NCBI RefSeq assembly: GCF_932526225.1
Contig: NC_064046.1
Location: forward strand, 15,203,408 to 15,267,407
Reading direction: 5' to 3'
DNA from: Nematostella vectensis
Lineage: Eukaryota; Cnidaria; Anthozoa; Actiniaria; Edwardsiidae
Length of the DNA: 64,000 bases
The notes below the pieces were generated by a model. It did not search any database. It had not been told where the DNA came from and was given only the letters and a program-made list of their open reading frames with translations. Made by a program: the position numbers and the translations under genes. How positions within the stretch are numbered: the stretch's first letter is position 1; the number at the start of each line of letters is the position of its first letter. Shown piece after piece: positions 9,264-22,161 of this stretch.

Positions 9264-11207
9264 ATCGATAACTTTTTTTCCGAATGTAAATTCCAAAAAG
9301 TAACATTAGGAAAAATAAAACAGTATACTCGGAAAAAAAGGTATATCAATCTATCGAGCGCTATGCTCTATGTTAGAATCTACTTAATCAAGTTATCCAA
9401 GGAATCTAGTTAGTTCTTGTGTGCATAAAATATGTACATGATCCTGAACAAAGCATGAGCACATCAAAGATGCTGAGAGTACATAAAAATGTCCCTATAC
9501 CTTCTTTTTATGTCATGACACACAAAGAACAGTATAATTAAGTATCGATATTTAAAAAAAAAATAAAGAAAAAAAAAATAGGCTATCAGCGGGAATCGAA
9601 CCCAGGTCGCTGCGTTAGTAGTCAAGTGCCCGCAACGAAAGACTAACGTGGCATTGCTGAAGGGAATGGTAATAAAAATTACTTTTAATACTATTGGTAT
9701 CGTAAACTATCCCAAGAAAAGTCACCATCGGACTGGAGGTTACATTAGGGAAAAGCTTTAGGGTTACATTCGGGAATTTGTTTTACGAGTGTAACCTCCA
9801 AAAGGTTACAATCGATAATTTTTTTCCTGAATGTAAATTCCAAAAAGTAACATTAGGAAAAATAAAACGGTATACTCGGAAAAAAAGGTATATCAATCTA
9901 TCGAGCGCTATGCTCTATGTTAGAATCTACTTAATCAATTTATCCAAGGAATCTAGTTAATTCTTGTGTGCATAAAATATGTACAGGATCCTGAACAAAG
10001 CATGAGCACATCAAAGATGCTGAGAGTACATAAAAATGTCCCTATACCTTCTTTTTATGTCATGACACACCAAGAACAGTATAATTAAGTATCGATATTT
10101 AAAAAAAAAAAAAGAAAAAAAAAATAGGCTATCAGCGGGAATCGAACCCGGGTCGCTGCGTTAGTAGTCAAGTGCCCGCAACGAAAGACTAACGTGGCAT
10201 TGCTGAAAGGAATTGTAATGAAAATTACTTTTAATACTATTGGTATCGTAAATTATCCCAAGCAAAGAAACCATCGGACTGGAGGTTACATTCGGGAAAA
10301 GCTTCAGGGTTACATTCGGGAATTTGTTTTACGAGTGTAACCTCCAAAAGGTTACAATCGATAATTTTTTATCCGAATGTAAATTCCAAAAAGTAACATT
10401 AGGAAAAATAAAACAGTATACTCGGAAAAAAAGGTATATCAATCTATCGAGCGCTATGCTCTATCTTAGAATCTACTTAATCAAGTTATTCAAGGAATCT
10501 AGTTAGTTCTTGTGTGCATAAAATATGTACAGGATCCTGAACAAAGCATGAGCACATCAAAGATGCTGAGAGTACATACAAATGTCAGTATACCTTCTTT
10601 TTATGTCATGACACACCAAGAACAGTATAATTAAGTATCGATATTAAAAAAAAAAATAAAGAAAAAAAAAATAGGCTATCAGCGGGAATCGAACCCAGGT
10701 CGCTGCGTTAGTAGTCAAGTGCCCGCAACGAAAGACTAACGTGGCATTGCTGAAGGGAATTGCAATGAAAATTACTTTTAATACTATTGGTATCGTAAAC
10801 TTTCCCAAGCAAAGTCACCATCGGACTGGAGGTTACATTCGGGGAAAGCTTCAGGGTTACATTCGGGAATTTGTTTTACGAGTGTAACCTCCAAAAGGTT
10901 ACAATCGATAATTTTTTTTTCCGAATGTAAATTCCAAAAAGTAACATTAGGAAAAATAAAACAGCATAATCGGAAAAAAAGGTATATCAATCTATCGAGC
11001 GCTATGCTCTATGTTAGAATCTACTTAATCAAGACATCCAAGGAATCTAGTTAGTTCTTGTGTGCATAAAATATGTACAGGATCCTGAACAAAGCATGAG
11101 CACATCAAAGATGCTGAGAGTACATAAAAATGTCCCTATACCTTCTTTTTATGTCATGACACAACAAGAACAGTATAATTAAGTATCGATATTTAAAAAA
11201 AATAAGG

Positions 11208-11215
11208 AAAAAAAA
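11208..11215 (-). terminator. Oligo-T tract after the tRNA-like element (example)
   Basis: On the minus strand a run of eight T begins three bases past the 3' end of the tRNA-like element at 11219-11289. Four or more T residues terminate RNA polymerase III, so each full-length unit carries a B box followed closely by a possible Pol III stop. The run is part of the A-rich tract between units, and similar runs precede almost every unit start. Whether it acts as a terminator is inferred. Confidence 0.4.
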
Positions 11216-11218
11216 TAG

Positions 11219-11289
11219 GCTATCAGCGGGAATCGAACCCGGGTCGCTGCGTTAGTAGTCAAGTGCCCGCAACGAAAGACTAACGTGGC
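11219..11289 (-). pseudogene. tRNA-like element (consensus example)
   Basis: A good consensus copy: plus-strand GGAATCGAACC is the B box in reverse, followed by CCGGGTCGCTGCG and ending at ACTAACGTGGC. It also contains a 7-bp inverted repeat, CGTTAGT/ACTAACG, that could form an alternative non-tRNA hairpin. Many copies have CCCAGG or CCCGTG in place of CCCGGG, which weakens or alters the T stem. These variants mark unit families. Confidence 0.6.
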
Positions 11290-14200
11290 ATTGCTGAAGG
11301 GAATTGCAATGAAAATTACTTTTAATACTATTGGTATCGTAAACTTTCCCAAGCAAAGTCACCATCGGACTGGAGGTTACATTCGGGGAAAGCTTCAGGG
11401 TTACATTCGGGAATTTGTTTTACGAGTGTAACCTCCAAAAGGTTACAATCGATAATTTTTTTTTCCGAATGTAAATTCCAAAAAGTAACATTAGGAAAAA
11501 TAAAACAGCATAATCGGAAAAAAAGGTATATCAATCTATCGAGCGCTATGCTCTATGTTAGAATCTACTTAATCAAGACATCCAAGGAATCTAGTTAGTT
11601 CTTGTGTGCATAAAATATGTACAGGATCCTGAACAAAGCATGAGCACATCAAAGATGCTGAGAGTACATAAAAATGTCCCTATAACTTCTTTTTATGTCA
11701 TGACACACCAAGAACAGTATAATTAAGTATCGATATTTAAAAAAAATAAAGAAAAAAAATAGGCTATCAGCGGGAATCGAACCCGGGTCGCTGCGTTAGT
11801 AGTCAAGTGCCCGCAACGAAAGACTAACGTGGCATTGCTGAAGGGAATTGTAATGAAAATTACTTTTAATACTATTGGTATCGTAAACTATCCCAAGCAA
11901 AGTCACCATCGGATGGAGGTTACATTCGGGGAAAGCTTCAGGGTTACATTCGGGTATTTGTTTTACGAGTGTAACCACCAAAAGGTTACAATCGATAATT
12001 TTTTTTCCGAATGTAAATTCCAATGAGTAACATTAGGAAAAATAAAACAGTATACTCGGAAAAAAAGATATATCAATCTATCGAGCGCTATGCTCTATGT
12101 TAGAATCTACTTAATCAAGACATCCAAGGAATCTAGTTAGTTCTTGTGTGCATAAAATATGTACAGGATCCTGAACAAAGCATGAGCACATCAAAGATGC
12201 TGAGAGTACATAAAAATGTCCCTATACCTTCTTTTTATGTCATGACACACCAAGAACAGTATAATTAAGTATCGATATTAAAAAAAAAAAATAAAGAAAA
12301 ACAAATAGGCTATCAGCGGGAATAGAACCCGGGTCGCTGCGTTAGTGGTCAAGTGCCCGCAACGAAAGACTAACGTGTAATTGCTGAAGGGAATTGTAAT
12401 GAAAATTACTTTCAATACTATTGGTATCGTAAACTATCCCAAGCAAAGTCACCATCGGACTGGAGGTTACATTCGGGGAAAGCTTCAGGGTTACATTCGG
12501 GAATTTGTTTTACGAGTGTAACCTCCAAAAAGTTACAATCGATAATTTTTTTTTTCCGAATGTAAATTCCAAAAAGTAACATTAGGAAAAATAAAACAGT
12601 ATACTCGGAAAAAAAAGGTATATCAATCTATCGAGCGCTATGCTCTATGTTAGAATCTACTTAATGAAGTTATCCAAGGAATCTAGTTAGTTCTTGTGTG
12701 CATAAAATATGTACAGGATCCTGAACAAAGCATGAGCATATAAAAGATGCTGAGAGTACATAAAAATGTCCCTATACCTTCTTTTTATGTCATGACACAA
12801 CAAGAACAGTATAATTAAGTATCGATATTTAAAAAAAATAAAGAAAAAAAATAGTCTATCAGCGGGAATCGAACCCGGGTCGCTGCGTTAGTAGTCAAGT
12901 GCCCGCAACGAAAGACTAACGTGGCATTGCTGAAGGGAATTGTAATGCAAATTACTTTTAATACTATTGGTATCGTAAACTATCACAAGCAAAGTCACCA
13001 TCGGACTGGAGGTTACATTCGGGAAAAGCTTCAGGGTTACATTCGGGAATTTGTTTTACGAGAGTAACCTCCAAAAGGTTACAATCGATATTTTTTTTTC
13101 CGAATGTAAATTCCAAAAAGTAACATTAGAAAAAATAAAACAGTATACTCGGAAAAAAAGGTATATCAATCTATCGAGCGCTATGCTCTATGTTAGAATC
13201 TACTTAATCAAGTTATCCAAGGAATCTAGTTAGTTCTTGTGTGCATAAAATATGTACATGATCCTGAACAAAGCATGAGCACATCAAAGATACTGAGAGT
13301 ACATAAAAATGTCCCTATACCTTCTTTTTATGTCATGAAACACCAAGAACAGTATAATTAAGTATCGATATTTAAAAAAAAAAATAAAGAAGAAAAAAAA
13401 TAGGCTATCAGCGGGAAGCGAACCCGGGTCGCTGCGTTAGTAGTCAAGTGCCCGCAACGAAAGACTAACGTGGCATTGCTGAAGGGAATTGTAATGAAAA
13501 TTACTTTCAATACTATTGGTATCGTAAACTATCCCAAGCAAAGTCACCATCGGACTGAAGGTTACATTCGGGAAAAGCTTCAGGGTTACATTCGGGAACT
13601 TGTTTTACGAGTGTAACCTCCAAAAGGTTACAATCGATAATTTTTTTTCCGAATGTAAATTCCAAAAAGTAACATTAGGAAAAATAAAACAGTATACTCG
13701 GAAAAAAAGGTATATCAATCTATCGAGCGCTATGCTCTATGTTAGAATCTACTTAATGAAGTTATCCAAGGAATCTAGTTAGTTCTTGTGTGCATAAAAT
13801 ATGTACAGGATCCTGAACAAAGCATGAGCACATCAAAGATGCTGAGAGTACATAAAAATGTCCCTATACCTTCTTTTTATGTCATGACACACCAAGAACA
13901 GTATAATTAAGTATCGATATTTAAAAAAAAAATAATAAAGAAAAAAAAATAGGCTATCAGCGGGAATAGAACCCGGGTCGCTGCGTTAGTGGTCAAGTGC
14001 CCGCAACGAAAGACTAACGTGGCATTGCTGAAGGGAATTGTAATGAAAATTACTTTTAATACTATTGGTATCGTAAACTATCCCAAGCAAAGTCACCATC
14101 GGACTGGAGGTTATATTCGGGAAAAGCTTTAGGGTTACATTCGGGAATTTGTTTTACGAGTGTAACCTCCAAAAGGTTACAAACGATAATTTTTTCCTGA

Positions 14201-14501
14201 ATGTAAATTCCAAAAAGTAACATTAGGAAAAATAAAACAGTATACTCGGAAAAAAAGGTATATCAATCTATCGAGCGCTATGCTCTATGTTAGAATCTAC
14301 TTAATCAAGTTATCCAAGGAATCTAGTTAGTTCTTGTGTGCATAAAATATGTACAGGATCCTGAACAAAGCACGAGCACATCAAAGATACTGAGAGTACA
14401 TAAAAATGTCCCTATACCTTCTTTTTTTGTCATGACACACCAAGAACAGTATAAGAAAGTATCGATATTTTAAAAAAAAAAATAAAGAAAAAAAAAATAG
14501 G

Positions 14502-16692
14502 CTATCAGCGGGAATCGAACCCGTGTCGCTGCGTTAGTAGTCAAGTGCCCGCAACGAAAGACTAACGTGGCATTGCTGAAGAGAATTATAATGAAAATTA
14601 CTATTAATACTATTGGTATCGTAAACTATCCCAAGCAAAGTCACCATCGGACTGGAGGTTACATTCGGGAAAACCTTCAGGGTTACATTCGGAAATTTGT
14701 TTTACGAGTGTAACCTCCAAAAGGTTACAATCGATAATTTTTTTTCCGAATGTAAATTTCAAAAAGTAACATTAGGAAAACTAAAACAGTATACTCGGAA
14801 AAAAAGGTATATCAATCTATCGAGCGCTATGCTCTATGTTAGAATCTACTTAATCAAGTTATCCAAGGAATCTAGTTAGTTCTTGTGTGCATAAAATATG
14901 TACAGGATCCTGAACAAAGCATGAGCACATCAAAGATGCTGAGAGTACATAAAAATGTCCCTATACCTTCTTTTTATGTCATGACACACCAAGAACAGTA
15001 TAATTAAGTATCGATATTAAAAAAAAAAAAAATAAAGAAAAAAAAAATAGGCTATCAGCGGTAATCGAACCCGGGTCGCTGCGTTAGTAGTCAAGTGCCC
15101 GCAACGAAAGACTAACGTGGCATTGCTGAAGGGAATTGTAATGCAAATTACTTTTAATACTATTGGTATCGTAAACTATCCCAAGCAAAGTCACCATCGG
15201 ACTGGAGGTTACATTCCGGAAAAGCTTCATGGTTACATTCGGGAATTTGTTTTACGAGTGTAACCTCCAAAAGGTTACAATCGATAATTTTTTTTCCGAA
15301 TGTAAATTCCAAAAAGTAACATTAGGAAAAATAAAACAGTATACTCGGAAAAAAAGGTATATCAATCTATCGAGCGCTATGCTCTATGTTAGAATCTACT
15401 TAATGAAGTTATCCAAGGAATCTAGTTAGTTCTTGTGTGCATAAAATATGTACAGGATCCTGAACAAAGCATGAGCACATCAAAGATGCTGAGAGTACAT
15501 AAAAATGTCCCTATACCTTCTTTTTATGTCATGACACACCAAGAACAGTATAATTAAGTATCGATATTTAAAAAAAAATAATAAAGAAAAAAAAAATAGG
15601 CTATCAGCGGGAATAGAACCCGGGTCGCTGCGTTAGTGGTCAAGTGCCCGCAACGAAAGACTAACGTGGCATTGCTGAAGGGAATTGTAATGAAAATTAC
15701 TTTTAATACTATTGGTATCGTAAACTATCCCAAGCAAAGTCACCATCGGACTGGAGGTTACATTCGGGAAAAGCTTTAGGGTTACATTCGGGAATTTGTT
15801 TTACGAGTGTAACCTCCAAAAGGTTACAAACGATAATTTTTTCCTGAATGTAAATTCCAAAAAGTAACATTAGGAAAAATAAAACAGTATACTCGGAAAA
15901 AAAGGTATATCAATCTATCGAGCGCTATGCTCTATGTTAGAATCTACTTAATCAAGTTATCCAAGGAATCTAGTTAGTTCTTGTGTGCATAAAATATGTA
16001 CAGGATCCTGAACAAAGCATGAGCACATCAAAGATACTGAGAGTACATAAAAATGTCCCTATACCTTCTTTTTATGTCATGACACACCAAGAACAGTATA
16101 ATTAAGTATCGATATTTAAAAAAAAATAAAGAAAGAAAAATAGGCTATCAGCGCAAATCGAACCCGGGTGGCTGCGTTAGTAGTCAAGTGCCCGCAACGA
16201 AAGACTAACGTGGCATTGCTGAAGAGAATTATAATGAAAATTACTATTAATACTATTGGTATCGTAAACTATCCCAAGCAAAGTCACCATCGGACTGGAG
16301 GTTACATTCGGGAAAAGCTTCAGGGTTACATTCGGAAATTTGTTTTACGAGTGTAACCTCCAAAAAGTTACAATCGATAATTTTTTTTCCGAATGTAAAT
16401 TTCAAAAAGTAACATTAGGAAAAATAAAACAGTATACTCGGAAAAAAAGGTATATCAATCTATCGAGCGCTATGCTCTATGTTAGAATCTACTTAATCAA
16501 GTTATCCAAGGAATCTAGTTAGTTCTTGTGTGCATAAAATATGTACAGGATCCTGAACAAAGCATGAGCACATCAAAGATACTGAGAGTACATAAAAATG
16601 TCCCTATACCTTCTTTTTTTGTCATGACACACCAAGAACAGTATAAGAAAGTATCGATATTTTAAAAAAAAAATAAAGAAAAAAAATATAGG
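14502..16692 (+). repeat. HOR 2.19 kb (4 units), copy 1
   Basis: Units at 14502, 15052, 15601 and 16145. Diagnostic variants in order: AACCCGTGTCGC with AAAACCTTCAGG; GGTAATCGAACC with ACATTCCGG; GGGAATAGAACC with TTAGTGGTC and CAAACGATAA; GCGCAAATCG with GGGTGGCTGCG. Confidence 0.95.
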
Positions 16693-18880
16693 CTATTAGC
16701 GGGAATCGAACCCGTGTCGCTGCGTTAGTAGTCAAGTGCCCGCAACGAAAGACTAACGTGGCATTGCTGAAGAGAATTATAATGAAAATTACTATTAATA
16801 CTATTGGTATCGTAAACTATCCCAAGCAAAGTCACCATCGGACTGGAGGTTACATTCGGGAAAACCTTCAGGGTTACATTCGGAAATTTGTTTTACGAGT
16901 GTAACCTCCAAAAGGTTACAATCTATAATTTTTTTTCCGAATGTAAATTTCAAAAAGTAACATTAGGAAAAATAAAACAGTATACTCGGAAAAAAAGGTA
17001 TATCAATCTATCGAGCGCTATGCTCTATGTTAGAATCTACTTAATCAAGTTATCCAAGGAATCTAGTTAGTTCTTGTGTGCATAAAATATGTACAGGATC
17101 CTGAACAAAGCATGAGCACATCAAAGATGCTGAGAGTACATAAAAATGTCCCTATACCTTCTTTTTATGTCATGACACACCAAGAACAGTATAATTAAGT
17201 ATCGATATTAAAAAAAAAAAAAATAAAGAAAAAAAAAATAGGCTATCAGCGGTAATCGAACCCGGGTCGCTGCGTTAGTAGTCAAGTGCCCGCAACGAAA
17301 GACTAACGTGGCATTGCTGAAGGGAATTGTAATGCAAATTACTTTTAATACTATTGGTATCGTAAACTATCCCAAGCAAAGTCACCATCGGACTGGAGGT
17401 TACATTCCGGAAAAGCTTCAGGGTTACATTCGGGAATTTGTTTTACGAGTGTAACCTCCAAAAGGTTACAATCGATAATTTTTTTTCCGAATGTAAATTC
17501 CAAAAAGTAACATTAGGAAAAATAAAACAGTATACTCGGAAAAAAAGGTATATCAATCTATCGAGCGCTATGCTCTATGTTAGAATCTACTTAATGAAGT
17601 TATCCAAGGAATCTAGTTAGTTCTTGTGTGCATAAAATATGTACAGGATCCTGAACAAAGCATGAGCACATCAAAGATGCTGAGAGTACATAAAAATGTC
17701 CCTATACCTTCTTTTTATGTCATGACACACCAAGAACAGTATAATTAAGTATCGATATTTAAAAAAAAATAATAAAGAAAAAAAAAATAGGCTATCAGCG
17801 GGAATAGAACCCGGGTCGCTGCGTTAGTGGTCAAGTGCCCGCAACGAAAGACTAACGTGGCATTGCTGAAGGGAATTGTAATGAAAATTACTTTTAATAC
17901 TATTGGTATCGTAAACTATCCCAAGCAAAGTCACCATCGGACTGGAGGTTACATTCGGGAAAAGCTTTAGGGTTACATTCGGGAATTTGTTTTACGAGTG
18001 TAACCTCCAAAAGGTTACAAACGATAATTTTTTCCTGAATGTAAATTCCAAAAAGTAACATTAGGAAAAATAAAACAGTATACTCGGAAAAAAAGGTATA
18101 TCAATCTATCGAGCGCTATGCTCTATGTTAGAATCTACTTAATCAAGTTATCCAAGGAATCTAGTTAGTTCTTGTGTGCATAAAATATGTACAGGATCCT
18201 GAACAAAGCATGAGCACATCAAAGATACTGAGAGTACATAAAAATGTCCCTATACCTTCTTTTTATGTCATGACACACCAAGAACAGTATAATTAAGTAT
18301 CGATATTTAAAAAAAAATAAAGAAAGAAAAATAGGCTATCAGCGCTAATCGAACCCGGGTGGCTGCGTTAGTAGTCAAGTGCCCGCAACGAAAGACTAAC
18401 GTGGCATTGCTGAAGAGAATTATAATGAAAATTACTATTAATACTATTGGTATCGTAAACTATCCCAAGCAAAGTCACCATCGGACTGGAGGTTACATTC
18501 GGGAAAAGCTTCAGGGTTACATTCGGAAATTTGTTTTACGAGTGTAACCTCCAAAAAGTTACAATCGATAATTTTTTTTCCGAATGTAAATTTCAAAAAG
18601 TAACATTAGGAAAAATAAAACAGTATACTCGGAAAAAAAGGTATATCAATCTATCGAGCGCTATGCTCTATGTTAGAATCTACTTAATCAAGTTATCCAA
18701 GGAATCTAGTTAGTTCTTGTGTGCATAAAATATGTACAGGATCCTGAACAAAGCATGAGCACATCAAAGATGCTGAGAGTACATAAAAATGTCCCTATAC
18801 CTTCTTTTTATGTCATGACACACCAAGAACAGTATAATTAAGTATCGATATTTAAAAAAAAATAAAGAAAGAAAAATAGG
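16693..18880 (+). repeat. HOR 2.19 kb (4 units), copy 2
   Basis: Units at 16693, 17243, 17792 and 18336, each 2191 bp after its counterpart in copy 1 and with the same diagnostic variants in the same order. The first unit reads CTATTAGCG. Copies differ by only a few substitutions, so the duplication is recent relative to divergence between units. Confidence 0.95.
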
Positions 18881-19428
18881 CTATCAGCGCTAATCGAACC
18901 CGGGTGGCTGCGTTAGTAGTCAAGTGCCCGCAACAAAAGACTAACGTGGCATTGCTGAAGGGAATTGTAATGAAAATTTCTATTAATACTATTGGTATCG
19001 TAAACTATCCCACGCAAAGTCACCATCGGACTGGAGGTTACATTCGGGAAAAGCTTCAGGGTTACATTCGGGAATTTGTTTTACGAGTGTAACCTCCAAA
19101 AGGTTACAATCAATATTTTTTTTTCCGAATGTAAATTCCAAAAAGTAACATTAGGAAAAATAAAACAGTATACTCGGAAAAAAAGGTATATCAATCTATT
19201 GAGCGCTATGCTCTATGTTAGAATCTACTTAATCAAGTTATCCAAGGAATCTAGTTAGTTCGTGTGTGCATAAAATATGTACAAGATCCTGAACAAAGCA
19301 TGAGCACATCAAAGATGCTGAGAGTACATAAAAATGTCCCTATACCTTCTTTTTATGTCATGACACACCAAGAACAGTATAATTAAGTATCGATATTTAA
19401 AAAAAAAATAAAGAAGAAAAAAAATAGG
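18881..19428 (+). repeat. Single linking unit
   Basis: The first part shares GCGCTAATCG and GGGTGGCTGCG with the unit at 18336. It then carries private changes (GCAACAAAAG, CCCACGCAAAG, CAATCAATATT). It links the 4-unit HOR to the following 5-unit HOR. Confidence 0.85.
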
Positions 19429-22161
19429 CTATCAGCGGGAAGCGAACCCGGGTCGCTGCGTTAGTAGTCAAGTGCCCGCAACGAAAGACTAACGTGGCAT
19501 TGCTGAAGGGAATTGTAATGAAAATTACTTTCAATACTATTGGTATCGTAAACTATCCCAAGCAAAGTCACCATCGGACTGGAGGTTACATTCCGGAAAA
19601 GCTTCAGGGTTACATTCGGGAATTTGTTTTACGAGTGTAACCTCCAAAAGGTTACAATCGATAATTTTTTTTCCGAATGTAAATTCCAAAAAGTAACATT
19701 AGGAAAAATAAAACAGTATACTCGGAAAAAAAGGTATATCAATCTATCGAGCGCTATGCTCTATGTTAGAATCTACTTAATGAAGTTATCCAAGGAATCT
19801 AGTTAGTTCTTGTGTGCATAAAATATGTACAGGATCCTGAACAAAGCATGAGCACATCAAAGATGCTGAGGGTACATAAAAATGTCCCTATACCTTCTTT
19901 TTATGTCATGACACACCAAGAACAGTATAATTAAGTATCGATATTTAAAAAAAAAATAATAAAGAAAAAAAAAATAGGCTATCAGCGGGAATAGAACCCG
20001 GGTCGCTGCGTTAGTGGTCAAATGCACGCAACCAAAGACTAACGTGGCATTGCTGAAGGAAATTGTAATGAAAATTACTTTTAATACTATTGGTATCGTA
20101 AACTATCCCAAGCAAAGTCACCATCGGACTGGATGTTACATTCGGGAAAAGCTTTAGGGTTACATTCGGGAATTTGTTTTACGAGTGTAACCTCCAAAAG
20201 GTTACAAACGATAATTTTTTCCTGAATGTAAATTCCAAAAAGTAACATTAGGAAAAATAAAACAGTATACTTGGAAAAAAAGGTATATCAATCTATCGAG
20301 CGCTATGCTCTATGTTAGAATCTACTTAATCAAGTTATCCAAGGAATCTAGTTAGTTCTTGTGTGCATAAAATATGTACAGGATCCTGAACAAAGCATGA
20401 GCACATCAAAGATACTGAGAGTACATAAAAATGTCCCTATACCTTCTTTTTATGTCATGACACACCAAGAACAGTATAAGTAAGTATCGATATTTAAAAA
20501 AAAAATAAAGAAAAAAAAATAGGCTATCAGCGGGAATCGAACCCGTGTCGCTGCGTTAGTAGTCAAGTGCCCGCAACGAAAGACTAACGTGGCATTGCTG
20601 AAGAGAATTATAATGAAAATTACTATTAATACTATTGGTATCGTAAACTATCCCAAGCAAAGTCACCATCGGACTGGAGGTTACATTCGGGAAAACCTTC
20701 AGGGTTACATTCGGAAATTTGTTTTACGAGTGTAACCTCCAAAAGGTTACAATCGATAATTTTTTTTCCGAATGTAAATTTCATGAAGTAACATTAGGAA
20801 AAATAAAACAGTATACTCGGAAAAAAAGGTATATCAATCTATCGAGCGCTATGCTCTATGTTAGAATCTACTTAATCAAGTTATCCAAGGAATCTAGTTA
20901 GTTCTTGTGTGCATAAAATATGTACAGGATCCTGAGCAAAGCATGAGCACATCAAAGATGCTGAGAGTACATAAAAATGTCCCTATACCTTCTTTTTATG
21001 TCATAACACACCAAGAACAGTATAATTAAGTATCGATATTTAAAAAAAAATAAAGAAAGAAAAATAGGCTATCAGCGCTAATCGAACCCGGGTGGCTGCG
21101 TTAGTAGTCAAGTGCCCGCAACGAAAGACTAACGTGGCATTGCTGAAGGGAATTGTAATGAAAATTACTTTTAATACTAATGGTATCGTAAACTATCCCA
21201 AGCAAAGTCACCATCGGACTGGAGGTTACATTCGGGAAAAGCTTCCGGGTTACATTCGGTAATTTGTTTTACTAGTGTAACCTCCAAAAGGTTACAATCG
21301 ATAATTTTTTTTTCAAATGTAAATTCCAAAAAGTAACATTAGGAAAAATAAAACAGTATACTCGGAAAAAAAGGTATATCAATCTATCGAGCGCTATGCT
21401 CTATGTTAGAATCTACTTATTCAAGTTATCCAAGGAATCTAGTTAGTTCTTGTGTGCATAAAATATGTACAGGATCCTGAACAAAGCATGAGCACATCAA
21501 AGATGCTGAGAGTACATAAAAATGTCCCTATACCTTCTTTTTATGTCATGACACACCAAGAACAGTATAATTAAGTATCGATATATAAAAAAAAAAAATA
21601 AAGAAAAAAAATAGGCTATCAGCGGGAATCGAACCCGGGTCGCTGCGTTAGTAGTCAAGTGCCCGCAACGAAAGACTAACGTGGCATTGCTGAAGGGAAT
21701 TGTAATGAAAATTACTTTTAATACTATTGGTATCGTAAACTATCCCAAGCAAAGTCACCATCGGACTGGAGGTTACAATAGGGAAAAGTTTTAGGGTTAC
21801 ATTCGGGAATTTGTTTTACGAGTGTAACCTCCAAAAGGTTACAATCGATAATTTTTTCCGAATGTAAATTCCAAAAAGTAACATTAGGAAAAATAAAACA
21901 GTATACTCGGAAAAAAAGGTATATCAATCTATTGAGCGCTATGCTCTATGTTAGAATCTACTTAATCAAGTTATCCAAGGAATCTAGTTAGTTCGTGTGT
22001 GCATAAAATATGTACAAGATCCTGAACAAAGCATGAGCACATCAAAGATGCTGAGAGTACATAAAAATGTCCCTATACCTTCTTTTTATGTCATGACACA
22101 CCAAGAACAGTATAATTAAGTATCGATATTTAAAAAAAAAATAAAGAACAAAAAAAATAGG
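19429..22161 (+). repeat. HOR 2.73 kb (5 units), copy 1
   Basis: Units at 19429, 19979, 20524, 21069 and 21616. Markers include GGGAAGCGAACC with ACATTCCGG (first), ACTTGGAAAA (second), AACCCGTGTCGC with TTTCATGAAGTAAC (third), ACTAATGGTATC with GCTTCCGGG (fourth) and GGTTACAATAGGG (fifth). Confidence 0.95.

Larger units (their letters stand above)
9004..14501 (+). repeat. 547-bp satellite, monomeric section
   Basis: Ten units start at 9037, 9583, 10129, 10676, 11220, 11764, 12310, 12856, 13405 and 13954. They are similar to each other without a clear higher-order period. The first unit has an altered tRNA-like 5' part (GAAAGGCTACAAGGC). Units 10676 and 11220 form a nearly identical adjacent pair. 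Units 13405 (GGGAAGCGAACC) and 13954 (GGGAATAGAACC, TTAGTGGTC) are the founding types of the X and Y units reused further right. Confidence 0.97.

Noticed and set aside
9231-9413. The 60-codon plus-strand frame (peptide with ECNLQKVTIDNFFSECKFQKVT) repeated in dozens of units
   Set aside because: It starts at TTG, is broken in other units by T-run length, and its internal repetition follows the DNA submotifs. The minus-strand 68-codon frame over the same bases is equally long, so neither shows coding selection.
11219-11289. Functional tRNA gene
   Set aside because: The T arm and anticodon loop look right, but the acceptor and anticodon stems pair poorly and the A box is degenerate. I call it tRNA-like only.
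11219-11289. CENP-B box
   Set aside because: The minus strand has TTCGTTG followed directly by CGGG, but the internal bases of the box between them are missing and the spacing is wrong. The match lies in the tRNA-like D-arm region.
14570-14610. Hammerhead ribozyme core (CTGAAGA ... GAAA)
   Set aside because: The core-like bases occur only in units with the GAAGAG variant; consensus units have CTGAAGG. No plausible stems I-III surround it.
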